Positions 25,683 to 34,328 are shown, numbered from the stretch's first letter. The stretch is 34,328 nt of DNA from Deinococcus aerophilus (GCF_014647075.1 NZ_BMOM01000028.1:1-34328); one strand, 5' to 3'. The notes: generated by a model not told the origin, from the sequence alone. Numbers and translations: made by a program.

Positions 25683-27584
25683 ATGTCCGAGTCCGAACCG
25701 GCCCGCCCCACCCCATCCGCCGAACGCTTTCCCGCGCCCCTCAGCGTGACCTCGCGCCTGCATTCCGACCCGGCGCCGGACATCGAGGCGGCCCATGCCG
25801 ATGCCGACGCCTTCTGGCTGGCGCAGGCGCGGCGCTTCGAGTGGACCCGTGAGCCGTCGGTGGGCTTAAGTGGAGCCGCCCCCGACTTCCAGTGGTTCGC
25901 AGACGGCGAGACCAACGTGACCCTCAGCGCCCTGGACCGCCACGCCCGCGGCGAGGCCCGCACCCGCGCGGCGTTCATCTGGCTGTCGGAAACCGGGGAG
26001 GAGCAGGTGCTCACCTACGGCATGCTGCACGGGCGCGTCGAGCAGGCCGCCGCCGGCCTGCGCGCACTGGGCGTGGGGGTGGGGGACCGGGTGGTGGTCT
26101 ACATGCCGCTGACCCCCGAAGGGTGCATTGCCATGCTCGCCTGCGCGCGGCTGGGCGCGGTGCATTCGGTCGTGTACGCGGGCCTGGGCGTGGGAGCGCT
26201 GCGCGACCGCATCGTGGACGCGGGCGCGCGGGTCGTGATCACGGCGGACGTGGGGTACCGGCGCGGCAAACTGGTGGACCTGTACTCGGTGGCCGCCGAG
26301 GCCATCGCCGAACTTCCGGAGGTCGAACATCTGGTGCTGTGGGAGCGCATCAAGACCTTCTCGCGCGAGCACGACGCCCGGACGGTGGCGTGGGAAAGCC
26401 TCTTTGAACACGGCCGCGCCGCCGCGGTGCCGGTGGGCGCGGAACATCCGCTGTTCATCCTGTACACCTCGGGCTCCACCGGCAAACCCAAGGGAGTCAT
26501 TCATACGCACGGCGGCTACACCGTGGGCACGGCGTACCACTTGGAACAGCTGTTCGATGTACGCGCCGGCGACGTGTTCTTCTGCACCAGCGACATCGGC
26601 TGGATCGTGGGCCACAGCTACATCGTGTACGGCCCGCTGAGCGCCGGGGCCACCGTGCTGTTCCGCGAGGGAGCACCGGATTTTCCCGATCCCGGCGTGC
26701 TGTGGCGCAGCATCGAGAAATACGGAGTGGACGTGCTGTTCACCGCGCCCACCACGCTGAGGCTGTTCATGAAGCTGGGCGCCGAGGTCCTGAAACCCCA
26801 CGACCTGAGCCGCCTGCGGGTGATCGCCTGTGCGGGCGAGGCGCTGAACCCCGAGGCGTGGCGCTGGGCACAGGAGCATGTCGGCGGCGGTCTGGGCGAG
26901 GGCGCACACGGCCGGGTCATCGACCACTGGTGGCAGACCGAACTGGGCGGTCCCACCCTGGGCACCCATCCACGCTGGCCGGTGCGCCCCGGATTCGCCG
27001 GACCTGCGCTGGCCGGGGTCGAGCTGGGCGTGGTCGACGAGGACGGCCATGACGTGCCCGACGGCACCCAGGGCCAGCTGGTCATCCGCCGTCCCTTTCC
27101 CTCCATGATGCGCGGCATCCACGGCAATCCGGCCAAATACGCCGAGGTGTGGACCACCAACCCGGCCGGATACCTGTCGGGCGACCTGGCGCTGCGCGAT
27201 AAGCACGGCTATATCAGCATCCTGGGCCGCGCCGACGATGTGCTGTCGGTGGCCGGGCACCGCATCGGCAGCGCGGACGTGGAAGACGCGCTGGTGTCCC
27301 ACCCCGCCGTGGCCGAGGCCGCCGTGATCGGAATTCCCGACGAACTCAAGGGCCAGAGCATCGTGGCGCACGTGATTCTGCGGGCCACCCACACCGACAG
27401 CCCTGGCCTGCGCGCCAGCATCACCGAACACATCCGGCGCGAACTGGGGCCGATCGCCACGCCGGGCGAGGTCGTGGTGGTGTCCGGCCTGCCCAAGACC
27501 CGCAGCGGCAAGATCATGCGCCGGGTATTGCGGGCCCAGGCGCTGGGCGAGGACCCCGGCGACCTCACCACCTTGGAGGGCTGA
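25683..27584 (+). CDS. acs: Acetyl-CoA synthetase (AMP-forming)
   Basis: 633 residues. Activates acetate to acetyl-CoA via acetyl-AMP, consuming ATP. Adenylate-forming enzyme signatures are present: the P-loop YTSGSTGKPKGVIHTHGGY, the acetate/AMP-site segment DHWWQTELGG, LSGDLALRDKHGYISILGR, and the C-terminal PKTRSGKIMRR whose Lys610 is the conserved catalytic lysine regulated by acetylation in other Acs enzymes. It is slightly shorter than the usual ~650 residues but complete. The ATG at 25683 has GGAGG 7 nt upstream; the upstream in-frame start at 25536 lacks support. With Pta it gives the cell two acetate/acetyl-CoA routes, although they are not cotranscribed. Confidence 0.95.
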   Translation: MSESEPARPTPSAERFPAPLSVTSRLHSDPAPDIEAAHADADAFWLAQARRFEWTREPSVGLSGAAPDFQWFADGETNVTLSALDRHARGEARTRAAFIWLSETGEEQVLTYGMLHGRVEQAAAGLRALGVGVGDRVVVYMPLTPEGCIAMLACARLGAVHSVVYAGLGVGALRDRIVDAGARVVITADVGYRRGKLVDLYSVAAEAIAELPEVEHLVLWERIKTFSREHDARTVAWESLFEHGRAAAVPVGAEHPLFILYTSGSTGKPKGVIHTHGGYTVGTAYHLEQLFDVRAGDVFFCTSDIGWIVGHSYIVYGPLSAGATVLFREGAPDFPDPGVLWRSIEKYGVDVLFTAPTTLRLFMKLGAEVLKPHDLSRLRVIACAGEALNPEAWRWAQEHVGGGLGEGAHGRVIDHWWQTELGGPTLGTHPRWPVRPGFAGPALAGVELGVVDEDGHDVPDGTQGQLVIRRPFPSMMRGIHGNPAKYAEVWTTNPAGYLSGDLALRDKHGYISILGRADDVLSVAGHRIGSADVEDALVSHPAVAEAAVIGIPDELKGQSIVAHVILRATHTDSPGLRASITEHIRRELGPIATPGEVVVVSGLPKTRSGKIMRRVLRAQALGEDPGDLTTLEG

Positions 27585-27640
27585 GGAGCCCCAGGGGTGA
27601 CGGTCAGAAAGAAGACACCACCCCGAACAGACCGGGCAAG

Positions 27641-27662
27641 AAAAATCCGCCCTTTCGGGCGG
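27641..27662 (-). terminator. Rho-independent terminator, minus strand
   Basis: On the minus strand CCGCCC, loop GAAA, GGGCGG, then ATTTTTCTTG. A GNRA tetraloop on a 6-bp GC stem with a T run: a strong terminator for the 64-codon gene at 27757-27951, ~95 bp downstream of its stop. Confidence 0.85.
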
Positions 27663-27756
27663 TGATGGACAAAATATAGCGTGTTATGCACGGCCCGTCA
27701 AGATATGCGTCCGGATTCCCGCTGCGTCCGTACCGGCATGACGCGCGGGGCACACG

Positions 27757-27951
27757 TCAGGTCAGCAGCGCGATCTGCTGGGCGCTGGCCTTCACGCGGG
27801 CGCGGCCCTTGAGGTACAGGTCATGCACGGCCTGTTTGCCGAAGATGTGGGACAGGCGGGAGCTGGTCAGCTCGATGGTGCGGCTGCCGTCCACCTTCAG
27901 GCGCACGACGTTGATGGTACCGGGAACCCACGTACACGATAGTTCTTGCAT
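27757..27951 (-). CDS. 64-residue conserved-looking small protein, unknown
   Basis: I do not recognise this protein. It is 64 residues, with a beta-rich N-terminal half (TWVPGTINVVRLKVDGSRTI) and a basic helical C-terminal half (LSHIFGKQAVHDLYLKGRARVKASAQQ). No signal peptide or membrane helix. The ATG at 27951 has CGGAGGT 5 nt upstream on the minus strand, one of the better ribosome-binding sites here, and a strong terminator lies downstream, so it is likely a real monocistronic gene. The in-frame upstream start (28065) would add residues with no ribosome-binding site. The charge pattern would suit nucleic-acid binding, but that is only a guess. Confidence 0.75.
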   Translation of the reverse strand: MQELSCTWVPGTINVVRLKVDGSRTIELTSSRLSHIFGKQAVHDLYLKGRARVKASAQQIALLT

Positions 27952-28108
27952 GGTTGACCTCCGGGAGTAGGAATAAGGGAACCAATCGGCCCACTGACGC
28001 CGCCCCCAACGGCGTTCAACGCTGAATTCGCTCTCGTATACGATAAAAACAGTGCCACGCCGCATCAGCGGGGTCGCGAGAGGTCAACTTGAAGCCGGAG
28101 GAGCCGGT

Positions 28109-28243
28109 ATGTCTAGCCTAACTGACGGATTTCTGATAATCGAAAGGGAAAGCGCAATTGGACTTGAGCCAGCCATCATGAACGGTGGCCGAAGAACTAC
28201 GGCTGGGCGCGGGCAGAACCCTGGACGGCTCAGGTTATGCTGA
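28109..28243 (+). CDS. Possible 44-codon ORF with strong Shine-Dalgarno
   Basis: The ATG at 28109 has GGAGGAG 5 nt upstream. The frame encodes 44 residues (begins MSSLTDGFLIIERESAIG, ends GRLRLC) of no known family. Against it: it uses codons rare in this genome (CTA, ATA, TTA, AGA, AGG), and its last codons run through the -10 box of the S9 peptidase gene. It may be a small gene, a decaying one, or part of an untranslated RNA. Confidence 0.35.
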   Translation: MSSLTDGFLIIERESAIGLEPAIMNGGRRTTAGRGQNPGRLRLC

Positions 28244-28248
28244 AGTCC
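28236..28248 (+). promoter_or_regulatory. Leaderless -10 box (TATGCT) of the S9 peptidase gene
   Basis: TATGCT (28236-28241) is followed by 7 nt and the ATG at 28249. The box itself contains an in-frame ATG four codons upstream, which a leaderless transcript would not include. Confidence 0.6.
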
Positions 28249-30225
28249 ATGTTAAATCAGTCTGCTCCACCGCTGCCCGGACCCGACAGCCTGCTTGCCC
28301 TGGCGTTTCCCTCTGATCCGCAGATCAGCCCGGACGGACGGCGGGCGGCTTTCGTTCTTGCACGCATCGAGGAGGAAGACCCGCAGAAGGTGGACAGCGG
28401 GTTCGCCCGGCCGCGGTACAAGTCTCACATCTGGCTCGCGGAGAACGGTTCGGCGCAGCAGCTGACCCGCGGCGAGGGGCGCGATACCTCGCCGCGCTGG
28501 TCCCCGGACGGCACCACCCTGGCCTTTGTGCGCGACGGCAAGCTGCATCTGCTGCCGCTGGGCGGAGGCGAAGCGCAGCGCATCACCGACTTTGCCGGGG
28601 CCGTACAGGACCTGCAGTACAGCCCGGACGGACGCTTCCTGACGTTTTTCAGCGCAGGTGACGATGAGGACAAACGTGACGAGCGCGGCGAGGCCCGCAT
28701 CATCACCCGTCCCCGCTACCGCTTCAACGGCCGCGACTGGCTGCCCGAGCGCTCCGCGCGGCTGTGGCGCTACGACCTTCAGCAGCACGAACTCAGCGAG
28801 TGGCTGGCCCCCACGGTGGAGGTCACGGGCTATGCGTGGCAGCCGGATTCGCAGGGCGTGCTGCTGGTGTCCAGCGCCGACGAGCTACGGGCGACCCAGT
28901 GGCAGCAGGAGGTCTACCGCCTGGGCTTAAGCGGCATCCCCGAACAGCTCACCCGCTGGAACTCGGCCATCACGGCGGTGATTCCGCACCCGGACGGGCA
29001 GCGGTTTGCGTTGGTGGGCCGGCCGGAGGGCAAGGGCAGCCCGGAAAACACCCACCTGTTTCTGGTGGAGCCCGGCGGTTCGTGGCAGCGCCTGGACCGG
29101 GACCATGACCATCCGGTCGGCAATCTGGTGGGGGGAGACTGCCACGTGGGAGCGCTGCCGGACAGGCCGGCATGGCTCGACGGCCAGACCCTGCTGTTCT
29201 CCAGCACCGTGCGCGGCAGCTGCGGCCTGTTCCGGATCACGCTGGACGGAACCGTGACCGCACACGACCACGATCCGCAGGCCGTGGTTCCCTCCTTCAC
29301 GGCGCGCGGCGGCGGCGTGGCGCTGATCCGGGAGCGGGCCGACCGCTTTCCCGAGGTGGAGCTGAACGGCACGACGGTGACCGACCTGCATGCCCGGCTT
29401 CCCTTTGTGGCCCGCACGCCCGGGCGCGGGACCTTCCACAACGAGCTGGGCGCGGGAGAGGGCTGGGTGCTGCTGCCCGACGGTGACGGCCGCGTGCCCG
29501 CCGTGCTCAGCATTCACGGCGGCCCGCACACCGATTACGGCCACGCCTTCATGCACGAGTTTCAGCTGTTCGCGGCGCGCGGCTATGGCGTGTGCTACAG
29601 CAACCCCCGCGGCAGCGCCGGCTACGGGCAGGCCTGGGTGGACGACATCCACGGCCGCTGGGGTGATCCCGACATGGCCGACCTGCTGAACTTCTTCGAC
29701 CGCTGTCTGGAGGCCCATCCACGGCTGGATGGTGAACGCAGCGCGATCATGGGCGGCAGCTACGGCGGCTACATGACCAACTGGATCACCGGCCACACCG
29801 CGCGGTTCGGGGCGGCCATCACTGACCGGTCCATCTGCAACCTGCTGTCGTTCGGGGGGACCTCGGACATCGGGCTGCGGTTCTGGGACGATGAGCTGGG
29901 CCTGAACTTCCACCGCAGCGCCGACACCCTGAAGCTGTGGGAGCTGAGTCCCCTCAAGCACGTCGAGAACGTGCAGACGCCCACCCTGATCGTGCACAGC
30001 GTCCTCGACCACCGCTGCCCCATCGAGCAGGCCGAGCAGTGGTACGCCGCCCTGACCCTGCACGGCGTTCCCACACGCTTCGTGCGCTTTCCCGGCGAGG
30101 ACCACGAACTGTCGCGGGCCGGCCGCCCGGACCGCCGGCTGGTGCGGCTGCAGGAGTATCTGGCCTGGCTGGAGCAGTGGCTGAAGGTGTCTGCGCCTGA
30201 AGCGAAGGTAGAGGCGCTGCGCTAG
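28249..30225 (+). CDS. S9-family serine peptidase (acylaminoacyl-peptidase type)
   Basis: 658 residues. An N-terminal seven-bladed beta-propeller (about 1-400; repeated SPDG blades such as QISPDGRRAAF and PRWSPDGTTLAF) caps a C-terminal alpha/beta-hydrolase domain (about 415-650). The catalytic triad is visible: Ser504 in GGSYGGYM, Asp587 in VLDHRCP and His619 in GEDHELS. No signal peptide, so cytosolic. It is closely similar in organisation to the D. radiodurans S9 peptidase encoded near irrE (DR_0165, from memory), so gene order appears conserved. Substrates are short or acylated peptides; the exact specificity is not shown by sequence. The ATG at 28249 is preferred to 28237 on leaderless grounds. 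The TAG stop is part of the next gene's -10 box. Confidence 0.92.
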   Translation: MLNQSAPPLPGPDSLLALAFPSDPQISPDGRRAAFVLARIEEEDPQKVDSGFARPRYKSHIWLAENGSAQQLTRGEGRDTSPRWSPDGTTLAFVRDGKLHLLPLGGGEAQRITDFAGAVQDLQYSPDGRFLTFFSAGDDEDKRDERGEARIITRPRYRFNGRDWLPERSARLWRYDLQQHELSEWLAPTVEVTGYAWQPDSQGVLLVSSADELRATQWQQEVYRLGLSGIPEQLTRWNSAITAVIPHPDGQRFALVGRPEGKGSPENTHLFLVEPGGSWQRLDRDHDHPVGNLVGGDCHVGALPDRPAWLDGQTLLFSSTVRGSCGLFRITLDGTVTAHDHDPQAVVPSFTARGGGVALIRERADRFPEVELNGTTVTDLHARLPFVARTPGRGTFHNELGAGEGWVLLPDGDGRVPAVLSIHGGPHTDYGHAFMHEFQLFAARGYGVCYSNPRGSAGYGQAWVDDIHGRWGDPDMADLLNFFDRCLEAHPRLDGERSAIMGGSYGGYMTNWITGHTARFGAAITDRSICNLLSFGGTSDIGLRFWDDELGLNFHRSADTLKLWELSPLKHVENVQTPTLIVHSVLDHRCPIEQAEQWYAALTLHGVPTRFVRFPGEDHELSRAGRPDRRLVRLQEYLAWLEQWLKVSAPEAKVEALR

Positions 30226-30235
30226 ACTCCGGGCC
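30223..30235 (+). promoter_or_regulatory. Leaderless -10 box TAGACT built on the S9 peptidase stop codon
   Basis: TAGACT (30223-30228): its TAG is the stop codon of the S9 peptidase gene. Then 7 nt and the ATG at 30236. No Shine-Dalgarno. Confidence 0.65.
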
Positions 30236-30550
30236 ATGCGCAGCGCGTATCTCACGGCCGCCCGCTCCCTGCAACTGGGGCGCGGGTGGGCCGTGGAGGG
30301 AGACCAGCCCAGAGCGCTGGAGGCCTACTCCGACGCCCTGAGCCTGCTGCGTACCCTGCCGCCGGAACGCACCCGCGATGTGCTGCTCGCGCACACCCAC
30401 CTGGCCTTCTACCAGACGCTGGCGCTGGTGGACAGTCCCGGGGGCCAGACCCACCTGCACCTGGGCGTCAGCTATGCCCGCAGCACCCGCGACCCGCTGG
30501 CCCGCGCCATTGCCGAGGAGTGCCTGAGCGGCCTGGACGTGGTGATGTAG
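30236..30550 (+). CDS. Small helical TPR-like protein
   Basis: 104 residues, all-helical. The segment LQLGRGWAVEGDQPRALEAYSDALSLLRTL fits one TPR unit (W/G/A/Y/A spacing), and later segments (LLAHTHLAFYQTLALVD, LGVSYARSTRDPLARAIAEE) resemble further degenerate repeats. Such modules bind partner proteins; the partner is unknown. It begins 10 bp after the S9 peptidase stop and has its own leaderless promoter overlapping that stop, so it can be expressed with or without the peptidase. It ends just before a bidirectional terminator. Confidence 0.8.
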   Translation: MRSAYLTAARSLQLGRGWAVEGDQPRALEAYSDALSLLRTLPPERTRDVLLAHTHLAFYQTLALVDSPGGQTHLHLGVSYARSTRDPLARAIAEECLSGLDVVM

Positions 30551-30582
30551 CACCCGGGTGGCACACCGCCGGCCACATCAAT

Positions 30583-30618
30583 GAGCGCCGCCCGACCGAT
30601 GGGGTCTGGGCGGCGCTC
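30583..30618. terminator. Bidirectional terminator between convergent genes
   Basis: GAGCGCCGCCC (30583-30593) pairs perfectly with GGGCGGCGCTC (30608-30618). The loop can add four more pairs (GACC/GGTC) around a one-base bulge. It separates the TPR-like gene from the convergent membrane-anchored protein. Confidence 0.8.
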
Positions 30619-30632
30619 CGTATGTTGCAGGC

Positions 30633-31130
<498 letters not shown>

Positions 31131-31178
31131 ATCGCCCACAGCATAGCGCCACCATCTGCCGGCGACCGTATGCGCGCC

Positions 31179-31679
31179 TTAGGAGTCCGGCCACCAGCGG
31201 CGCCGCTCCAGCACCACCCCCGCCTCGCCCGTTCGTTTCAGGCCTCCAGCCACGGTCTCGCCGGTCTGGGGATGCCTGAGTTCGGGGTTCAGGTCGGCCA
31301 GCGGAGCAAGCACAAAGGCCCGCTCCCAGGCGCGCGGATGCGGCAGGGTCAGGAGGGGGCCCGCCTGCACCAGCCCGTCATACACGATCAGATCCAGGTC
31401 GAGCAGGCGGGCCGCCCAGCGTTCCCGGCGTTCCCGGCCGGCGCGGGCCTCCAGTTCGTGCAGGGCGTTCAACAGGGCGTGGGGAGCCAGGGCAGTGTTC
31501 AGGTGGAGCGCCGCATTCAGGTAGTCCGGTTGCCCGGCGGGTCCGCCGACCGGCGCGGTGCGGTACAGTCCGGAGACGCCGCGCAGTTCGCCGTGCTGCG
31601 CCACCGCCTGCACGGCCCAGCGCAGCGTGTCGTGCGGGTGACCCAGGTTGGCGCCCAGGGCGATGTAGGCGTCGCTCAA
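31179..31679 (-). CDS. folK: 2-amino-4-hydroxy-6-hydroxymethyldihydropteridine pyrophosphokinase
   Basis: 166 residues. Transfers pyrophosphate from ATP to 6-hydroxymethyl-7,8-dihydropterin, the step feeding dihydropteroate synthase in folate synthesis. The family signature is complete: IALGANLG at the N-terminus, YRTAPVGG with PDYLNAAL, and the metal/ATP segment LLDLDLIVYDG followed by LPHPRAWERAFVLAPLADL. The start is a TTG at 31679 overlapping the folB TGA stop (TTGA), so translation depends on folB. It is the last gene of the irrE-folP-folB-folK group. Confidence 0.95.
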   Translation of the reverse strand: MSDAYIALGANLGHPHDTLRWAVQAVAQHGELRGVSGLYRTAPVGGPAGQPDYLNAALHLNTALAPHALLNALHELEARAGRERRERWAARLLDLDLIVYDGLVQAGPLLTLPHPRAWERAFVLAPLADLNPELRHPQTGETVAGGLKRTGEAGVVLERRRWWPDS

Positions 31680-32065
31680 GCGGGCCGGTCCGGGAGGGTC
31701 TGTTCCAGCGTCAGTTCGGCGTACACGTCGCGGAACACGCCGGGCAACGGAGCAAAGGGCTTGTGAACCCGCACGGTCACCCGGGCCAGGCGGGGCTGAT
31801 CGCGCAGAATACGCCGGGCCACCCGGTCGGTCAGTACCTCGATCAGCTGGTGGCGCTGCCCCGTCACCTCCTCCTGAATCACGCTGTATACGGCGGCGTA
31901 GTTCACGGCGGCGCTGAGGTCGTCGGGCAGGCCGGCAAAGTCATAATGCAGTTCCGCGTCCACCACAAAGCGTGCGCCCAGCACCGCCTCAGTATCGTAG
32001 ACCCCGTGCCGGGCATGAAATTCCAGTCCCTCAAGCACCACCCGGCTCATGGAGGTCCCGCTCAT
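31676..32065 (-). CDS. folB: Dihydroneopterin aldolase
   Basis: 129 residues. Cleaves 7,8-dihydroneopterin to 6-hydroxymethyl-7,8-dihydropterin and glycolaldehyde in folate synthesis. The N-terminal LEGLEFHARHGVYDTE contains the conserved Tyr/Glu substrate region, and LIEVLTDRVARRIL and VRVHKPFAP match later family motifs. The start is either ATG 32065 (its first bases overlap the TGA of an upstream 25-codon frame as ATGA) or ATG 32050, which gives the usual family start MSRVVLEG. Neither has a good Shine-Dalgarno sequence, which favours coupling to the upstream small frame. It overlaps folK by 4 bp. Confidence 0.93.
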   Translation of the reverse strand: MSGTSMSRVVLEGLEFHARHGVYDTEAVLGARFVVDAELHYDFAGLPDDLSAAVNYAAVYSVIQEEVTGQRHQLIEVLTDRVARRILRDQPRLARVTVRVHKPFAPLPGVFRDVYAELTLEQTLPDRPA

Positions 32066-32139
32066 CTCGGTCCTGCACCGCGGCCTGAAGCGGCAGAGTG
32101 CGGAGCCAGGGCGTGGACACAGGGGGCAGTCCGGATCAT
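32062..32139 (-). CDS. 25-codon leaderless ORF coupled to folB
   Basis: A 25-residue frame (begins MIRTAPCVHALAP, ends GAGPR) filling the only gap in the fol cluster. Its ATG is preceded on the minus strand by TAGACT and 7 nt. Its TGA overlaps the folB ATG as ATGA. The peptide itself has no recognisable fold. The position suggests a leader peptide that carries ribosomes from a leaderless internal transcript into folB, which lacks its own ribosome-binding site. Chance is possible. Confidence 0.45.
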   Translation of the reverse strand: MIRTAPCVHALAPHSAASGRGAGPR

Positions 32140-32149
32140 GGCCGCCAGT

Positions 32150-32152
<3 letters not shown>
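32140..32152 (-). promoter_or_regulatory. Internal leaderless -10 box TAGACT built on the folP stop codon
   Basis: The minus strand reads TAGACT at 32152-32147; its TAG is the folP stop codon. Then 7 nt and the ATG at 32139. This would let folB and folK be transcribed without irrE and folP. Confidence 0.6.
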
Positions 32153-33030
<878 letters not shown>

Positions 33031-33034
<4 letters not shown>

Positions 33035-33867
33035 GCCGGGTCCTTTGCGGGACGGGTCTGCAGAGCAAAGCTGACAAGCACCCGACGCCGCTCGGGAAAA
33101 GCGTCTACGTAGGCGGGCATGCGCCGCCCGGAGCGAAAGGGGATGTAACTCGCCTGGGCCAGAGGAATCTGGGTATCCAGCGCCACCGCCACCGGGTGAT
33201 TCTCGGGGATGGGGGTGCCGGGCCGCAGACTGTACTTTGCTCCCGGAGCCGCGCCACTGACCCGCACCGTCAGTGCCCGGCCCGCCGGGCGGCCCTCGTC
33301 GTCTCCGGGCGTTTCCTCGTCCAGCCGCGTCACGGCGCACACGGCGTAGATCACCGGGGCTTCGGTGCGCCCGGCCAGCGCGTACAGGGCGGTACTTGCA
33401 CTGACCTCGGCGCGGCGGATCAGTTCGGCAAGCGCCCGCCCGCTGGGACCAAAGCGGGCGAGCAATTCGGTGATCAGGGCGTCGGGCATCAGAATGGCCG
33501 CTGCGCCCACGTTGCACAGCGTCTCGATGGCTCCCTCCAGCCGCTCTCCCTCGAACAGATCGTGCAGGTCGCTGAGCAGATCATCGTCCTGCAGCAACAG
33601 CGCGTGGCTGATCTCGTGGGCCAGGGTAAACCGCTGCCGTTCCGGACGAACCTGGCTGTTGATCAGGATGACGCGGTGCTCGGGATCGTAGGCCCCGTCG
33701 CGCTCTCCCATTGGCATGAAGTTCAGGGTCACGCCGTCCAGCCCCGCCATCAGGCTGTGGGTGTCCAGCCCAGGCAGTGTCTGGGCATAGCGGGCGGCCA
33801 GCTCATGCATCCGCGCCCGTGCGGGGGCCAGCGGGCCCGGAGGGTCATGAGAGGCCGCGTCGGTCAC
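33031..33867 (-). CDS. irrE: IrrE/PprI, metalloprotease master switch of the DNA-damage response
   Basis: 278 residues. In studied Deinococcus species IrrE is a zinc-dependent protease that cleaves the repressor DdrO after irradiation or desiccation, inducing RDRM-controlled genes. Domain order is intact: a COG2856/ImmA-like zincin domain with HEISH (His84, Glu85, His88) and the third ligand Glu115 in the following helix, a helix-turn-helix-like middle (about 125-160), and a C-terminal GAF-like domain (about 170-270) ending with YIPFRSGRRMPAYVDAFPERR. The length matches the shorter D. deserti form rather than the extended annotated D. radiodurans form. The start is a GTG preceded by TAAGCT and 6 nt, with no Shine-Dalgarno, so it is probably leaderless. 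Its stop overlaps folP. Confidence 0.95.
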
Positions 33868-33902
33868 CCGGGTAGCTTATACGCCCGGCGGCAGCGCCAC
33901 AA
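33868..33902 (-). promoter_or_regulatory. irrE promoter, leaderless
   Basis: On the minus strand TTGTGG (33902-33897), 17-bp spacer, TAAGCT (33879-33874), 6 nt, then the irrE GTG. No RDRM is seen here, in line with irrE not being part of the DdrO regulon itself. Confidence 0.6.
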
Positions 33903-33959
33903 TTGGAAAAGCCTGGAGGGACGGCTCCGGCACCTGAACGTCTCTCCCACTCCCGGCGT

Positions 33960-34211
33960 TCAGCCGCGTGCTTTCAGAGACCCGACCAGTGCCACGTACT
34001 CTTCCTGGGCCTCGCTGGACGGCTTGCCCTGCAGGTCGGCCCAGGCGTCGTACTTGGCTCTGCCCACGAAATCAAAGCCTCCCGGACGTGTTCCGGTAAC
34101 GTCTCCCTGGGTGCCCTGCTTGTACAGGGCATACAGCTTGAGCAGGGTGGCGTTGTCCGGCTTGCTGGGCAGGGTCTGGGCATCGGCCTGGGCCGTTTCA
34201 AAGGCAGTCAT
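33960..34211 (-). CDS. Acyl-CoA-binding protein (ACBP)
   Basis: 83 residues, the typical size of the four-helix ACBP that binds long-chain acyl-CoA in the cytoplasm. Hallmarks: LKLYALYKQGTQGDV (helix 2), a PGGFDFVGRAKYDAWADLQGK segment with the conserved Lys/Trp, and EAQEEYVALVGSL in the last helix. ACBPs are general in eukaryotes and patchy in bacteria. The ATG at 34211 follows TACACT by 6 nt on the minus strand (leaderless); the in-frame start upstream (34304) reads through a terminator hairpin. It may hold acyl-CoA pools for lipid metabolism. It lies 92 bp upstream of irrE on the same strand. Confidence 0.92.
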   Translation of the reverse strand: MTAFETAQADAQTLPSKPDNATLLKLYALYKQGTQGDVTGTRPGGFDFVGRAKYDAWADLQGKPSSEAQEEYVALVGSLKARG

Positions 34212-34223
34212 GGACGGAGTGTA
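34212..34223 (-). promoter_or_regulatory. Leaderless -10 box (TACACT) of the ACBP gene
   Basis: The minus strand reads TACACT at 34223-34218, then 6 nt, then the ATG at 34211. No ribosome-binding site. Confidence 0.65.
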
Positions 34224-34263
34224 GCGGTTGTCCGGACCGGAGAAACACTTCCAGACAGCAAGA

Positions 34264-34294
34264 AGCACCCCCCACCATAGAGGTGGGGGGTGCT
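34264..34294 (-). terminator. 13-bp perfect hairpin at the right edge, probable terminator
   Basis: AGCACCCCCCACC (34264-34276), loop ATAGA, GGTGGGGGGTGCT (34282-34294). On the minus strand it is followed by TCTTGCTGTCT, moderately T-rich. It probably ends a minus-strand gene lying beyond the window. Confidence 0.65.
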
Positions 34295-34328
34295 GAACAG
34301 ACATAACAGAACTCCGGTGAGGGAGGTG

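Larger units (their letters stand above)
27952..28248. other. Divergent intergenic region with palindromes and a possible 44-codon ORF
   Basis: About 300 bp, visibly less GC-rich than its surroundings from 28020 to 28160. It holds an inverted repeat ACGCCG/CGGCGT (27997-28002 and 28010-28015), a CGTATACG palindrome near 28035-28042, and a GGAGGAG-led frame at 28109-28243. The S9 peptidase promoter is at its right end. Confidence 0.55.

Overview
The window is about 34 kb of GC-rich, densely packed bacterial chromosome from a Deinococcus species. Three things point to this genus. There is a clear irrE/pprI gene (HEISH metalloprotease) at the head of a folP-folB-folK cluster. There is a ddrC gene with a radiation/desiccation response motif (RDRM) in its promoter. 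Many genes also have a TAnnnT -10 box only 5-7 nt before the start codon, which is the leaderless architecture common in Deinococcus. I see no prophage, insertion sequence, CRISPR array, tRNA or rRNA.

Left part (1-9200): a secreted M28 aminopeptidase and a DHA2-type exporter, convergent with mobA and an ALDH3-like aldehyde dehydrogenase; then a small SodC-like lipoprotein, a DMT permease, an RGG-repeat disordered protein, a solitary NMT1/ThiY-like binding protein, and a small membrane protein. Middle (9200-18800): a YbjJ-like MFS permease, a large beta-helix lipoprotein, an apparently N-terminally truncated stalk-domain protein, a strongly Shine-Dalgarno-led 43-codon ORF coupled to a RIO1-type kinase, fumC, an unknown secreted protein divergent from an AIM24-family gene, and a YpdA-type bacillithiol disulfide reductase. 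Right-centre (18880-27600): a VanW-domain protein, pta, two LptF/LptG-type permeases, ddrC and acetyl-CoA synthetase. Right end (27750-34328): a 64-aa unknown protein, an S9 peptidase, a small helical protein, a membrane-anchored unknown, the irrE-folP-(25-codon ORF)-folB-folK cluster, and an acyl-CoA-binding protein.

Functional links: IrrE is the protease that, in studied Deinococcus species, cleaves the repressor DdrO after DNA damage. The RDRM in the ddrC promoter is the type of site DdrO binds, so the window holds both the trigger and one output of the response. Pta and Acs both make acetyl-CoA, and FumC acts in the TCA cycle. YpdA and the SodC-like lipoprotein suggest redox handling.

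The most interesting non-textbook signals are: about a dozen leaderless promoters, two of which use the TAG stop codon of the upstream gene as the first three bases of the -10 box; the RGG protein with an internal 126-bp-period tandem DNA duplication; a SodC-like lipoprotein that keeps HxH, VH and two Cys but lacks a zinc loop; a four-copy 11-bp-period TTGACG array; and several tiny ORFs placed exactly where they would couple translation to the next gene.
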